A DNA stretch of 64,000 bases from Acidocella aromatica (GTDB taxonomy: Bacteria > Pseudomonadota > Alphaproteobacteria > Acetobacterales > Acetobacteraceae). The stretch spans positions 62,001 to 126,000 of the forward strand of contig NZ_JACHFJ010000003.1 of assembly GCF_014201825.1 (NCBI RefSeq). Direction: 5' to 3'. The notes below the pieces were generated by a model. It did no database searches, had not been told where the DNA came from, and saw only the letters and a program-made list of their open reading frames with translations. This document shows positions 25,653 to 33,348 of the stretch, piece after piece (positions within the stretch are counted from its first letter, which is position 1; each line of letters opens with the position of its first letter). The translations under genes were made by a program, and so were the position numbers.

Positions 25653-26761
25653 AGCTGCCGCTCACCCTGTCCCTGTATTTCGGCCGGGTCTTCGCCTTGG
25701 CCGTGGCGGTGATGCTGTTCGCCCTGACGGCACTCGTCTCGCTGTTCGACTTCCTGGAGCTGTTGCGCGAATCCGCGACAAGGCCGCAGGCGGGCTTAGG
25801 CATCATCGCCGAGATCGAGGTGCTGCGCATGCCCTGGAGCCTGATGCAGATCCTGCCCTTCGCCGTGCTGCTGGGCGGTATCTTCGCCTTCTGGCGGCTG
25901 GCCCGTTCCTCCGAGCTGGTGGTGGCGCGCGCGGCGGGAATCTCCGCCTGGCAGTTCCTGGCCGTGCCGGTGCTGCTGGCGGCTTTGCTAGGCGCGTTTG
26001 GCACTGGCGGCGTCAGCCCGGTCTCGGCGCTGATGTATAGCCGCGCCGAGATCCTGGACAATGTCTATCTCAAGCCCGGCGGCGGCCCGCTCTCGCTCAA
26101 TGGCGGGGAGCTGTGGGTGCGTCAGGCCGATACCGGGCTGGTGCCGGATGGCGTGGCCGTGCTGCACGCGCGGGACGTGGTGCTGCACCGCAACTCCTTG
26201 CAGGCCGACAAGGTGACGATCCTGCGCCTGGACGGCCAGACCTCATTGCTGGCGCGAATCGAGGCGGCCCATGCCACGCTCGATGCGGGGAACTGGATGC
26301 TGAGCGACGCCAGCGTGCTAGCCCCCGACAACGCGCCCCAGCATGCCGATACGCTGGCCTTCCCCACCGACCTTACGGTGCACCGCGTGCAGGAGAGCTT
26401 CGCCTCGCCGGATTCGCTTTCCTTCTGGGCGCTGCCGGGCTTCATCCGCCTGCTCAAGCAGTCGGGCTTTTCGGCCACCCAGCATGAGCTGGCGTTCCAG
26501 GCTTTGGCCGCGCTGCCGCTGCTTTGCGCCACCATGGCCCTGGTCGCCGCGGGCTTCTCCATGCGCACCTCGCGGCGCGGGGGCGCGCTTTCCATGCTGG
26601 TTTCCGGCGTGGCTAGCGGCTTCACCCTGTTCATGGTTTCCGAGGTCGCCAACCAGTTTGGCACCTCCGGCGCGGTGCCGGTGGTGCTCGCGGCTTGGGC
26701 GCCCGCCCTGGCCGGATTGTTTTTGGCGCTTGCGTTGTTGCTGCATCTGGAAGATGGCTGA
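25649..26761 (+). CDS. lptG: LPS export ABC permease LptG
   Basis: 370 residues of the same YjgP/YjgQ family as LptF, with helices at about residues 13-35, 60-80, 97-120, 275-295, 305-330 and 335-360. The segment MPFAV/QILPFAVLLGGIFAFWRLARSSELVVARAAGIS is characteristic, including the coupling helix that contacts LptB. It is coupled to lptF and followed 3 bases later by lptD, so export permeases and outer-membrane translocon are co-expressed. The start overlaps the lptF stop as ATGA. Confidence 0.93.
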   Translation: MKLPLTLSLYFGRVFALAVAVMLFALTALVSLFDFLELLRESATRPQAGLGIIAEIEVLRMPWSLMQILPFAVLLGGIFAFWRLARSSELVVARAAGISAWQFLAVPVLLAALLGAFGTGGVSPVSALMYSRAEILDNVYLKPGGGPLSLNGGELWVRQADTGLVPDGVAVLHARDVVLHRNSLQADKVTILRLDGQTSLLARIEAAHATLDAGNWMLSDASVLAPDNAPQHADTLAFPTDLTVHRVQESFASPDSLSFWALPGFIRLLKQSGFSATQHELAFQALAALPLLCATMALVAAGFSMRTSRRGGALSMLVSGVASGFTLFMVSEVANQFGTSGAVPVVLAAWAPALAGLFLALALLLHLEDG

Positions 26762-26764
26762 GGC

Positions 26765-28984
26765 ATGACCCGAACCGGCAAATTTCTGCTCCTGCTCGCA
26801 GCAACCACCAGCCTCGCCGGCGTGGCGGAGGCGCAACAATTGCCCCTGTCGCCCACAGGCGGAAACAACCTGTCAAAGAACGCGCCGGTGAGCTTCACCG
26901 CCGACACGGTCTCTTATGACAAGACCGGCAATATCGTGACCGCCACCGGGCATGTGCGCGCCATCCAGAACGGGCAGACGCTGCATGCCGACACGGTGAC
27001 GCTCGACCGCACCACCAATGTGGCCACGGCTAGCGGCCATGTGGCGCTCACCCAGCCGGGGGGCGAGACGGTGTATGCCGAGCACGCGGTGCTGAGCCAG
27101 GGCATGAAGGATGCGGTGCTGAAGGGCGTCGCCGCACGGTTGGCCGACAATGCCCGGCTCATCGCCAATGGCGGGGAGCGTTACAACGGCGAGATCGACG
27201 AGCTGACCAAGGTCGTCTACTCTGCCTGTGACCTCTGCAAGACCGACCCGCGCGCCGCCCCCACCTGGCAGATCAAGGCCGACCACGTCACCCGCGACCT
27301 ACAGCACAAGATCATCGAGTTCCACGGCGCGACCATGGAATTCAAGGGCGTGCCGGTGTTTTACGTGCCGTATATGACCGAGGCTGATCCCTCGGTGAAG
27401 CGCCAGAGCGGTTTCATGATCCCCTCCATCGGCGCCACCTCGCGGCTCGGCTTCTTCGTCACCACGCCGTATTACTGGGTGCTGGGCGATTCCTCAGACC
27501 TGACGCTGACGCCGATCATCGGCTCTAAGGAGGGGCCGGCGCTGCACGGCGAATACCGCCGCGCCTTCAACCGGGGCACGCTCAATATCATCGCCTCCGG
27601 CGGTCGGGACCGCGGACATTTCGGCGATGCCGTGTTCGCCACCGGCACGTTCGACCTGAACCAGGACTGGCGCGCGGGCTTCCAGTACGACCGCGCCTCC
27701 AGCGCGCAGTACCTGGACGATTTCACCGTCCTGCCGAACGCTTCGTATCTGACCAGCAGCGTGTATCTGGAGGGTTTCTCCGCCGGCTCCTACGCCCGGC
27801 TGGATGCCGAGACCTTCCAGGGCCTGGTGTCCAGCGTGGACCAGAACCGCCTGCCCATCGTCGCCCCGTACGGGCAGTACCATTTCCTCTCGGACCCCGA
27901 CGCCATCGGCGGGCAGTTCAGCCTGGATGCCAACGTGTTCAACGTGTACCGCAAGACCGGCACCAACACGGTGCGCGCGGCGGCGGAGCCGGGCTACAGC
28001 GTGCCGTTAATGCTGCCCGCGGGCGTGGTGGGCACGGCGCGGGTGCAACTCATCGGCGCCACCTACTCCACCGGCAAGATGTTCGAGCAGCCGAATTACA
28101 GCACGATCAACTCCAACAATGTCTCGCGTGGGCAGATCTATGGCGCTGTGATGCTGCGCTGGCCCTGGCTGCGCAATGGCGGCAGCCTGGGCTCGCAGCT
28201 CATAGAGCCGGAGGTGCAGTTCGTCGCCTCGCCCAATATCGGTATCACCCAGAACAACCGCATCCCGAACGAGGACAGCCTCGACCTTGAATTCTCGGAC
28301 GCCAATTTGTTCGACCTCAACCACTACCCGGGCATCGACCGGCTGGAGGGCGGCGAGCGTGTGGATTACGCCCTGCATGCCGCCTGGTACATGCCCTCGG
28401 GCAGCAGCATCGATTTCCTGGCCGGCGAGTCCTACCGCTTCCACAAGAATTACGACTTCCTGCCCGGCTCGGGCCTGACCGGCAACGCCTCGGACATCGT
28501 CGGCCACCTCATCTTCACGCCGGTGCAGTGGTTCAACGTCGCCTACCGCACCCGGCTCGACCATTCGAGCCTGGGCGTGCGGATGATCGACACCACCGCC
28601 ACGGTCGGCACGAATGCGCTCAGCGTCACCGGCGGGTATCTTTACAGCAACACCAACCCCTACGTGCTGTACGATACCGCCAGCACCAACGGGCAGGTCA
28701 CGCTCAACCCGCCTGCGGGGTATTTCGTGCCCAGGCAGGAAATCATCGCCTCGGTGTCCTCGAATTTTGGCCCCTGGTCGCTCGGTGGCGGGATGCAGCG
28801 CAACCTCCAGACCGGCAAGTTCGACAATGTCAGCGCCAATGTCGGCTGGCAGAACGACTGTTTCGGCGCCAGCCTGATCTTCAATAAGCGGTTCACCTCC
28901 TACAATCTGGATCACGGCGACACGGCGGTGCTCCTCCAGTTCACGTTCAAAACCCTCGGTAATGTTGGATTCAGCGCCATATGA
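26765..28984 (+). CDS. lptD: LPS-assembly outer-membrane protein LptD
   Basis: 739 residues with a signal peptide MTRTGKFLLLLAATTSLAGVAEA. An N-terminal OstA-type domain (SFTADTVSYDKTGNIVTATG, with strand repeats) binds LPS at the periplasmic bridge. It is followed by the beta-barrel domain that inserts LPS in the outer leaflet. A CxxC pair (ACDLC) lies near residue 155 and a single Cys near residue 700, which would allow the interdomain disulfide(s) known for LptD. Its stop overlaps the surA start by 4 bases. Confidence 0.94.
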   Translation: MTRTGKFLLLLAATTSLAGVAEAQQLPLSPTGGNNLSKNAPVSFTADTVSYDKTGNIVTATGHVRAIQNGQTLHADTVTLDRTTNVATASGHVALTQPGGETVYAEHAVLSQGMKDAVLKGVAARLADNARLIANGGERYNGEIDELTKVVYSACDLCKTDPRAAPTWQIKADHVTRDLQHKIIEFHGATMEFKGVPVFYVPYMTEADPSVKRQSGFMIPSIGATSRLGFFVTTPYYWVLGDSSDLTLTPIIGSKEGPALHGEYRRAFNRGTLNIIASGGRDRGHFGDAVFATGTFDLNQDWRAGFQYDRASSAQYLDDFTVLPNASYLTSSVYLEGFSAGSYARLDAETFQGLVSSVDQNRLPIVAPYGQYHFLSDPDAIGGQFSLDANVFNVYRKTGTNTVRAAAEPGYSVPLMLPAGVVGTARVQLIGATYSTGKMFEQPNYSTINSNNVSRGQIYGAVMLRWPWLRNGGSLGSQLIEPEVQFVASPNIGITQNNRIPNEDSLDLEFSDANLFDLNHYPGIDRLEGGERVDYALHAAWYMPSGSSIDFLAGESYRFHKNYDFLPGSGLTGNASDIVGHLIFTPVQWFNVAYRTRLDHSSLGVRMIDTTATVGTNALSVTGGYLYSNTNPYVLYDTASTNGQVTLNPPAGYFVPRQEIIASVSSNFGPWSLGGGMQRNLQTGKFDNVSANVGWQNDCFGASLIFNKRFTSYNLDHGDTAVLLQFTFKTLGNVGFSAI

Positions 28985-30303
28985 AGCATTTTTTCCGTGC
29001 CGCCCTGCTTGCGTCCGCCTGCTTCGCCGCACCAGCCGTGGCGCAGGCCGCGGCACCGGTTGCCGCACCCCCGGCGCAGGGGGGCGCCAGCACCTCTGCG
29101 GCGTCGGATAGCGCCAGCATCGCCGCGGTGGTCAACGGCCAGATCATCACCTCGCAGGACGTGTACGCCAAGGCCCGGCTGCTCGCCATTTCCGCCGGCA
29201 TGAACCCGACGCCCGACGTGATCTCCCGCCTCTCGCCGCAGGTGACCAAGCATCTCATCGACGAGGTACTGCAGCAGCAGGAAATCGCCAAGCGCAACAT
29301 CATCGTCAGTGATGACGATGTGGCCGGGGCGATCGGGCATATTGAGCAGGGCAACAACATGCCCGTGGGCGGGCTGCGCCAGCGCCTGGAGGCGCTCGGC
29401 GTGCCCTTCTCCACAATGCTGGCCCAGATCCGCACCCAACTCGGCTGGCAGCAGGTGCTGCACCAAGTGCTGGGGCCGGGGCTGCAGCCTACGCCGGGTG
29501 ACATGAACGCCGAGAAGGCCGCGCTGAAGGCGTCTCTGGGCAGCACGCAGTACCATTTGGCGGAGATCTTCATCCCCGTCACCGACCCGGATGACGACGC
29601 CACTGCCCGCAACTTCGCCAACACGGTGATCGCGCAGCTGCGCGCGGGCGCGCCGTTCCCGGTCATCGCGGCGCAGTTCAGCCAGGACCAGTCGGCCCTC
29701 TCGGGCGGCGATCTCGGCTATGTGGAGCTGAACCAGCTTGATGCGCCTGTCGCCGCGACGGTGACGGAGATGCCCGTGGGCGCCATCTCCAACCCCATCC
29801 GCGTGCCCGGCGGCTACCAGATCGTGCAGTTGCAGGATAAGCACGAGGTGGGCAACCAGATGCAGACGGTGCTGAGCATCCGCCAGGTCTTTGCCAAGTA
29901 TCCCACCCCGATCACCGACGGGCAGATCGGTCCCGCCCAGGCGGGGGTGATCAACGATCTCGCCACCAAGGGCAAGCAGGCTCATTCCTGCGACGACATG
30001 ACCAAGCTGAACGCCAGCTATGGCAATATCCGCCCCGCGGACCCCGGCCCGGTGAATCTCGCCACGGTTACCCCGGCGGCATTCCAGAACCTGCTTGGCG
30101 GTCTGCCGCTCGGGCAGGTGAGCCAGCCACTGGTTTCGCGCGATGGCGTTTCCGTGGTGATGGTCTGCTCGCGCCAGCAGCAGGCCGAGGCGCTGCCCTC
30201 GGATGACGAGATCGGCAACATCATCATCCAGCGCCGGGTGGAGATGGAGTCCCAGCAGTTGCTGGACGATCTGCGCCACCGCTCCATCATCACGCAGAAC
30301 TGA
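28981..30303 (+). CDS. surA: Periplasmic chaperone/peptidyl-prolyl isomerase SurA
   Basis: 440 residues, signal peptide ending near AAPAVAQA, then an Ala/Pro linker. The SurA N-terminal domain begins at about residue 45 (IAAVVNGQIITSQDV). A parvulin domain spans about residues 175-285 (LAEIFIPV, then FSQDQSALSGGDLGYVELNQL). A second, more diverged parvulin-like region follows before the C-terminal helix. SurA escorts outer-membrane proteins, including LptD, which explains the coupling to lptD. The usual pdxA-rsmA pair does not follow; a VTT gene does. Confidence 0.92.
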   Translation: MKHFFRAALLASACFAAPAVAQAAAPVAAPPAQGGASTSAASDSASIAAVVNGQIITSQDVYAKARLLAISAGMNPTPDVISRLSPQVTKHLIDEVLQQQEIAKRNIIVSDDDVAGAIGHIEQGNNMPVGGLRQRLEALGVPFSTMLAQIRTQLGWQQVLHQVLGPGLQPTPGDMNAEKAALKASLGSTQYHLAEIFIPVTDPDDDATARNFANTVIAQLRAGAPFPVIAAQFSQDQSALSGGDLGYVELNQLDAPVAATVTEMPVGAISNPIRVPGGYQIVQLQDKHEVGNQMQTVLSIRQVFAKYPTPITDGQIGPAQAGVINDLATKGKQAHSCDDMTKLNASYGNIRPADPGPVNLATVTPAAFQNLLGGLPLGQVSQPLVSRDGVSVVMVCSRQQQAEALPSDDEIGNIIIQRRVEMESQQLLDDLRHRSIITQN

Positions 30304-30311
30304 GCCCCGCC

Positions 30312-30890
30312 GTGCTGCGCCGGGTTTACGACAATGTAATCGCTCTTGCGGAGCGCCCCAGCGCGCCGCTCTGGCTGCTGGGGCTCGCCTTCGCCGAGGC
30401 GAGTTTCTTCCCCCTGCCGCCGGATGTGCTGCTCATCCCCATGGCGCTGGCCAATCCGCGCCGGGCGCCGCTGTTTGCGGCGCTCGCCACGCTGGGTAGC
30501 GTGGCGGGCGGGGCGTTGGGCTATCTCATCGGCTACGCGCTGTTCGCCAAGCTGGCGCAGCCGCTCATCCATTTCTACCATTACGACGCCGCTTTCGCCG
30601 CGTTTCAGCACAAATTCGCCGAGTATGGTGTGGCGGTCATCCTCATCAAGGGCCTGACGCCGATCCCGTACAAGATCGTCACCATCGCGGCGGGGGCGGC
30701 GGCGTTCAGCTTCCCGCTGTTCATGGGGGCCAGCCTGATCACGCGCGGGGGGCGGTTTTTTCTCGAAGCGCTGTTGCTGCGCATCTTCGGCGAACCAGCT
30801 CGGCATTTCATCGAGGACCGGCTCGGCCTCGTCACCGCCACCATCGCGGTGCTGATTCTGGCGGGGTTTATCGCGCTGAAGCTGGCCTAG
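30312..30890 (+). CDS. VTT-domain membrane protein (YqaA/DedA-like)
   Basis: 192 residues beginning with GTG, 8 bases after the surA stop. Several membrane segments are present. The motifs FAEASFFPLPPDVLLIPMAL and LTPIPYKIVTIAAG are the paired re-entrant segments typical of the YqaA/DedA superfamily. Members act in membrane homeostasis, and some flip polyprenyl phosphate or phospholipids. The exact role here is unknown, but the position after the LPS-export genes fits an envelope function. Confidence 0.88.
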   Translation: MLRRVYDNVIALAERPSAPLWLLGLAFAEASFFPLPPDVLLIPMALANPRRAPLFAALATLGSVAGGALGYLIGYALFAKLAQPLIHFYHYDAAFAAFQHKFAEYGVAVILIKGLTPIPYKIVTIAAGAAAFSFPLFMGASLITRGGRFFLEALLLRIFGEPARHFIEDRLGLVTATIAVLILAGFIALKLA

Positions 30891-30896
30891 CGGAGG

Positions 30897-31295
30897 CTAG
30901 AACGCGGCTTCGATCTGCGCCAACGCGGCGCGGGCCTTGTAGAGCAGGTAGCCGAAATTCGCGTCCTTGGAGCAGACGAATACCGCCCCATAATCCGGGT
31001 AGATTTTCCCGCGCAGGAAGACATGGGTGCTCGTGTCGGTATTGGCGATTAGCTCGCGCGGCGGCTTGACGGCGGCGGCGCCGGAAATCTGCGCGTCGAA
31101 CAGGGCTAGCCCTTCATGGTCGAACAGCCCGGCGGAGGCGGCGGGCAGATGGTCCTGCACCTGCGGCGGCAGCTCCGTGGCGGTGCCGATATGCAGCGCC
31201 ACCCCGGCGCTGATGTCGATGAAGGCGATGGCGAGGCAGCCGGGAACATCGGCCAGTGCCGCGGTAACGGCTTCCTGGATGCCATTACCGCTCAC
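30897..31295 (-). CDS. Roadblock/LC7-like small protein A
   Basis: 132 residues, no signal or membrane segment. The order of elements (helix, CLAIAFIDISAGVALHIG strand-turn-strand, helix, then THVFLRGK and AVFVCSKDANFGYLLYKARAAL) matches the roadblock/LC7 alpha-beta fold, which regulates small GTPases or acts as a scaffold. It lies 167 bases downstream of a second protein of the same pattern, on the same strand. No Ras-like GTPase gene is visible nearby. Assignment rests on fold pattern rather than a strict motif. Confidence 0.6.
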   Translation of the reverse strand: MSGNGIQEAVTAALADVPGCLAIAFIDISAGVALHIGTATELPPQVQDHLPAASAGLFDHEGLALFDAQISGAAAVKPPRELIANTDTSTHVFLRGKIYPDYGAVFVCSKDANFGYLLYKARAALAQIEAAF

Positions 31296-31385
31296 GCGCG
31301 CCTCCTAGTCCCGGCACGGCGGCAGGACAGGCGAGAGGCGCGGCGGAGCACATGATCGCTCAAGTCAGGCAGCATAATGTTTCTC

Positions 31386-31401
31386 ATGCGCACTTGCGCA
31401 T
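31386..31401. promoter_or_regulatory. 16-bp near-perfect palindrome between the two roadblock-like genes
   Basis: ATGCGCA (31386-31392) and TGCGCAT (31395-31401) are separated by two bases. It lies upstream of protein A (start 31295) and downstream of protein B. It could be an operator for protein A. A second hairpin (CTGGCTTG 31415-31422, CAAGCCAG 31439-31446) lies between it and the stop of protein B and could end that transcript, although there is no T run. Confidence 0.4.
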
Positions 31402-31462
31402 AATTCTTCAAGAGCTGGCTTGGTGTGCCGGTGCCTCTCAAGCCAGATTCGTAACGTTTTGG

Positions 31463-31822
31463 TCAGACCACCAGATCGCGGTCGACATCCTGGACCTTGC
31501 GGCGGGCCAAAGCGAGGTTGCCGGTTTCCTTGTCCAGGATGAAATAGATGAACAACCCCGGAGAGGACTGGCTGGGGCGGAGGATGTGATATTGCTGGTC
31601 CAGCGTGACCAGGATGTCCTCGACCGTCCCGGTGATGCCAAGATCCTTCATCGTGCGCAGCTTGGCGCGGATGAGTTCGGTGTTGCCCGCAGAGGCGACT
31701 TCGATGTCGATCCCGTTGCCCTTGCTGCCGAGGACCATGCCGCTGTTATAGTCAACGACCGCCGCGCTCAGCGCGCCTTTCAGCCCCGCCAGCGTGGTAA
31801 GCGACGACTCCAAAGTGCTCAT
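31463..31822 (-). CDS. Roadblock/LC7-like small protein B
   Basis: 119 residues. The pattern LTTLAGLKGALSAAVVDYNSGMVLG is the typical opening of roadblock/LC7 proteins (helix, then strand, D-x-x-S-G turn, strand), followed by a helix and LVTLDQQYHILRP, LFIYFILDKETGNLALARRKV. It resembles protein A downstream and may be its partner, since such proteins form dimers. It is divergently arranged with a flavodoxin-like gene whose start lies 97 bases away. Function is not known. Confidence 0.68.
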   Translation of the reverse strand: MSTLESSLTTLAGLKGALSAAVVDYNSGMVLGSKGNGIDIEVASAGNTELIRAKLRTMKDLGITGTVEDILVTLDQQYHILRPSQSSPGLFIYFILDKETGNLALARRKVQDVDRDLVV

Positions 31823-31919
31823 ACCAACCCCTTAATTTTTTGCCATGCTACGCTAGGTGGAGGGAGCGGAGACTGTCAACACGGTCGCGGATACTTCATA
31901 TGGCCACGGGGAGGGCGGG

Positions 31920-32411
31920 ATGAAAACCTTGCTGATCGTTTATCACAGCCGCACTGGCGGGGCCGCGCAGATGGCCCGTGCGGCGGCGCGCGGGGCCAGG
32001 GCCGAGGCTGAAATCCACACCCGGCTGCTCACGGCCGAGGCGGCGCGGGCCGAGGATCTGCTAGCCGCCGAGGCATATATTTTCGCGGCTCCAGAGAATT
32101 CAGCCGCGCTTTCGGGCGAGATGAAGGCGTTCTTCGATCGCGCCTATTACCCGGTGCTCGGGCGTATCGAGGGGCGGCGCTATGCCAGCCTCATCTGTGC
32201 CGGGAGCGACGGCACCAACGCCGCGCGGCAGATCGCGCGCATCACCACAGGCTGGCGGTTGCAGGCGGCGGCGGAACCGCTGATCGTTTGCACCCATGCG
32301 CAAACGCCCGAGGCGATTCTGGCCGAGAAGGTGCTGCGCCAGGAGGATCTGGCCGCCTGTGCCGCACTCGGCGAGGCGATGGCCGCCGGGCTCTCCGCCG
32401 GAATTTTCTAG
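31920..32411 (+). CDS. Flavodoxin-like / NAD(P)H-dependent oxidoreductase family protein
   Basis: 163 residues from the ATG at 31920 with GGGGAGGGCGGG just before it; the frame is open 21 codons further upstream. LLIVYHSRTGGAAQMARAAARGA is the FMN phosphate-binding loop of flavodoxins and WrbA-like proteins. IFAAPENSAALSGEMKAFFDRAYYPV is the second flavin-contact segment. It probably binds FMN and transfers electrons or reduces small quinone-like or nitro compounds (family knowledge). Its stop codon lies at the edge of a palindromic element. Confidence 0.8.
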   Translation: MKTLLIVYHSRTGGAAQMARAAARGARAEAEIHTRLLTAEAARAEDLLAAEAYIFAAPENSAALSGEMKAFFDRAYYPVLGRIEGRRYASLICAGSDGTNAARQIARITTGWRLQAAAEPLIVCTHAQTPEAILAEKVLRQEDLAACAALGEAMAAGLSAGIF

Positions 32412-32514
32412 AGCGTTCGTTCTGTAGATGAAGGCTCTAGCCTGGTATTTTGACAAGCAATTTCATGCGTTTATCTTGCCGCTTCCGCAGCAGGCTAAAC
32501 GCATATAGCTCTAG
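32408..32514. repeat. Palindromic intergenic element (REP/RIME-like candidate)
   Basis: The segment is bounded by the inverted 7-mers CTAGAGC (32408-32414) and GCTCTAG (32508-32514), with a third copy GCTCTAG at 32434-32440. Inside is a 9-bp inverted repeat, ATGCGTTTA (32465-32473) and TAAACGCAT (32496-32504). It fills the gap between two convergent genes, and both stop codons (TAG on each strand) fall within the terminal CTAG. This layout resembles short palindromic repeat families scattered in alphaproteobacterial genomes. Only one copy is seen in this window. Confidence 0.6.
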
Positions 32515-33266
32515 CCGGTGACGATCCGCACGCCGGTGGCGGCACAGCGTGCGATGAAATCCTCGGGTGGTGGGGCGTCGGTGATGATCTTCTGCACCTT
32601 GCCCCACTCACACACCTTCACCGGCGCCTCGCGCCCAAACTTGGACTGATCCGCGATCACCCATGTCTCCTCGGCCTGGGCCATGGCGGCGCGGGAGAAT
32701 TCGGCCTCGAAGAGATGGAAATCCACCAGCTCGCCGCGCGCGTTGATCCCCGCCACCGAGAGCAGGGCGCAGCGCACCTCGAACTGCTTGAGGAACTCGA
32801 TCGAGCTGGGCCCGAAGGCCGCCGCGTCGTCCCCGCCCAGCTCGCCGCCGGTCATGAACACGCGGTTGTTATTGCGGCTGGCGAGGCGGCAGGCGATTTG
32901 GGCCGAGTTGGTTACCACCACGAGGTTGGAGCGCGCGGCTAGGGCCTCGGCCACATAGGTGGTGGTGGTGCCGTTATCCAGGATCAGGCTATCGCCATCG
33001 CGCACCATGTCCAGCACCAGCGACGCCACCTGGCGCTTGCCTGCCTGGTTGAGGTGCATGCGGCGCTGGAAGGGCGGGTCCGCCGTCTGGTCCGGGCTCA
33101 TGATGCCGCCATGGAAGCGCAGCACGCTGCCTTGCTCGATGAGCGGTTTGATGTTGCGGCGGATCGTTTCGGTGGATACGTCGAGCCGCGTGGCGAGGTC
33201 GGTAATGCTGGCGCTGCCGGTTTCGCGCACGGCCTGCAGGATATCCGCCTGGCGTTTCAGAGACAT
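32511..33266 (-). CDS. DeoR-family transcriptional regulator
   Basis: 251 residues. The N-terminal winged helix-turn-helix is RQADILQAVRETGSASITDL then LDVSTETIRRNIKPLIEQG, the classical DeoR signature. The C-terminal DeoRC sensor domain includes SLILDNGTTTTYVAEAL (phosphosugar-site region) and FMTGGELGGDDAAAFGPSS. These proteins normally repress sugar or nucleoside catabolic genes and respond to sugar phosphates. No obvious target operon adjoins it; the downstream neighbour is convergent and the upstream one is the CHAD gene on the same strand. Confidence 0.93.
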   Translation of the reverse strand: MSLKRQADILQAVRETGSASITDLATRLDVSTETIRRNIKPLIEQGSVLRFHGGIMSPDQTADPPFQRRMHLNQAGKRQVASLVLDMVRDGDSLILDNGTTTTYVAEALAARSNLVVVTNSAQIACRLASRNNNRVFMTGGELGGDDAAAFGPSSIEFLKQFEVRCALLSVAGINARGELVDFHLFEAEFSRAAMAQAEETWVIADQSKFGREAPVKVCEWGKVQKIITDAPPPEDFIARCAATGVRIVTG

Positions 33267-33348
33267 TGGCCAACTCTTCCGAAATTCACCGCATCTTCGA
33301 GTGTTTTTTAGGGAAATTCAAGGGCCTGGGCGGCTCGGGCGGCGGGGG

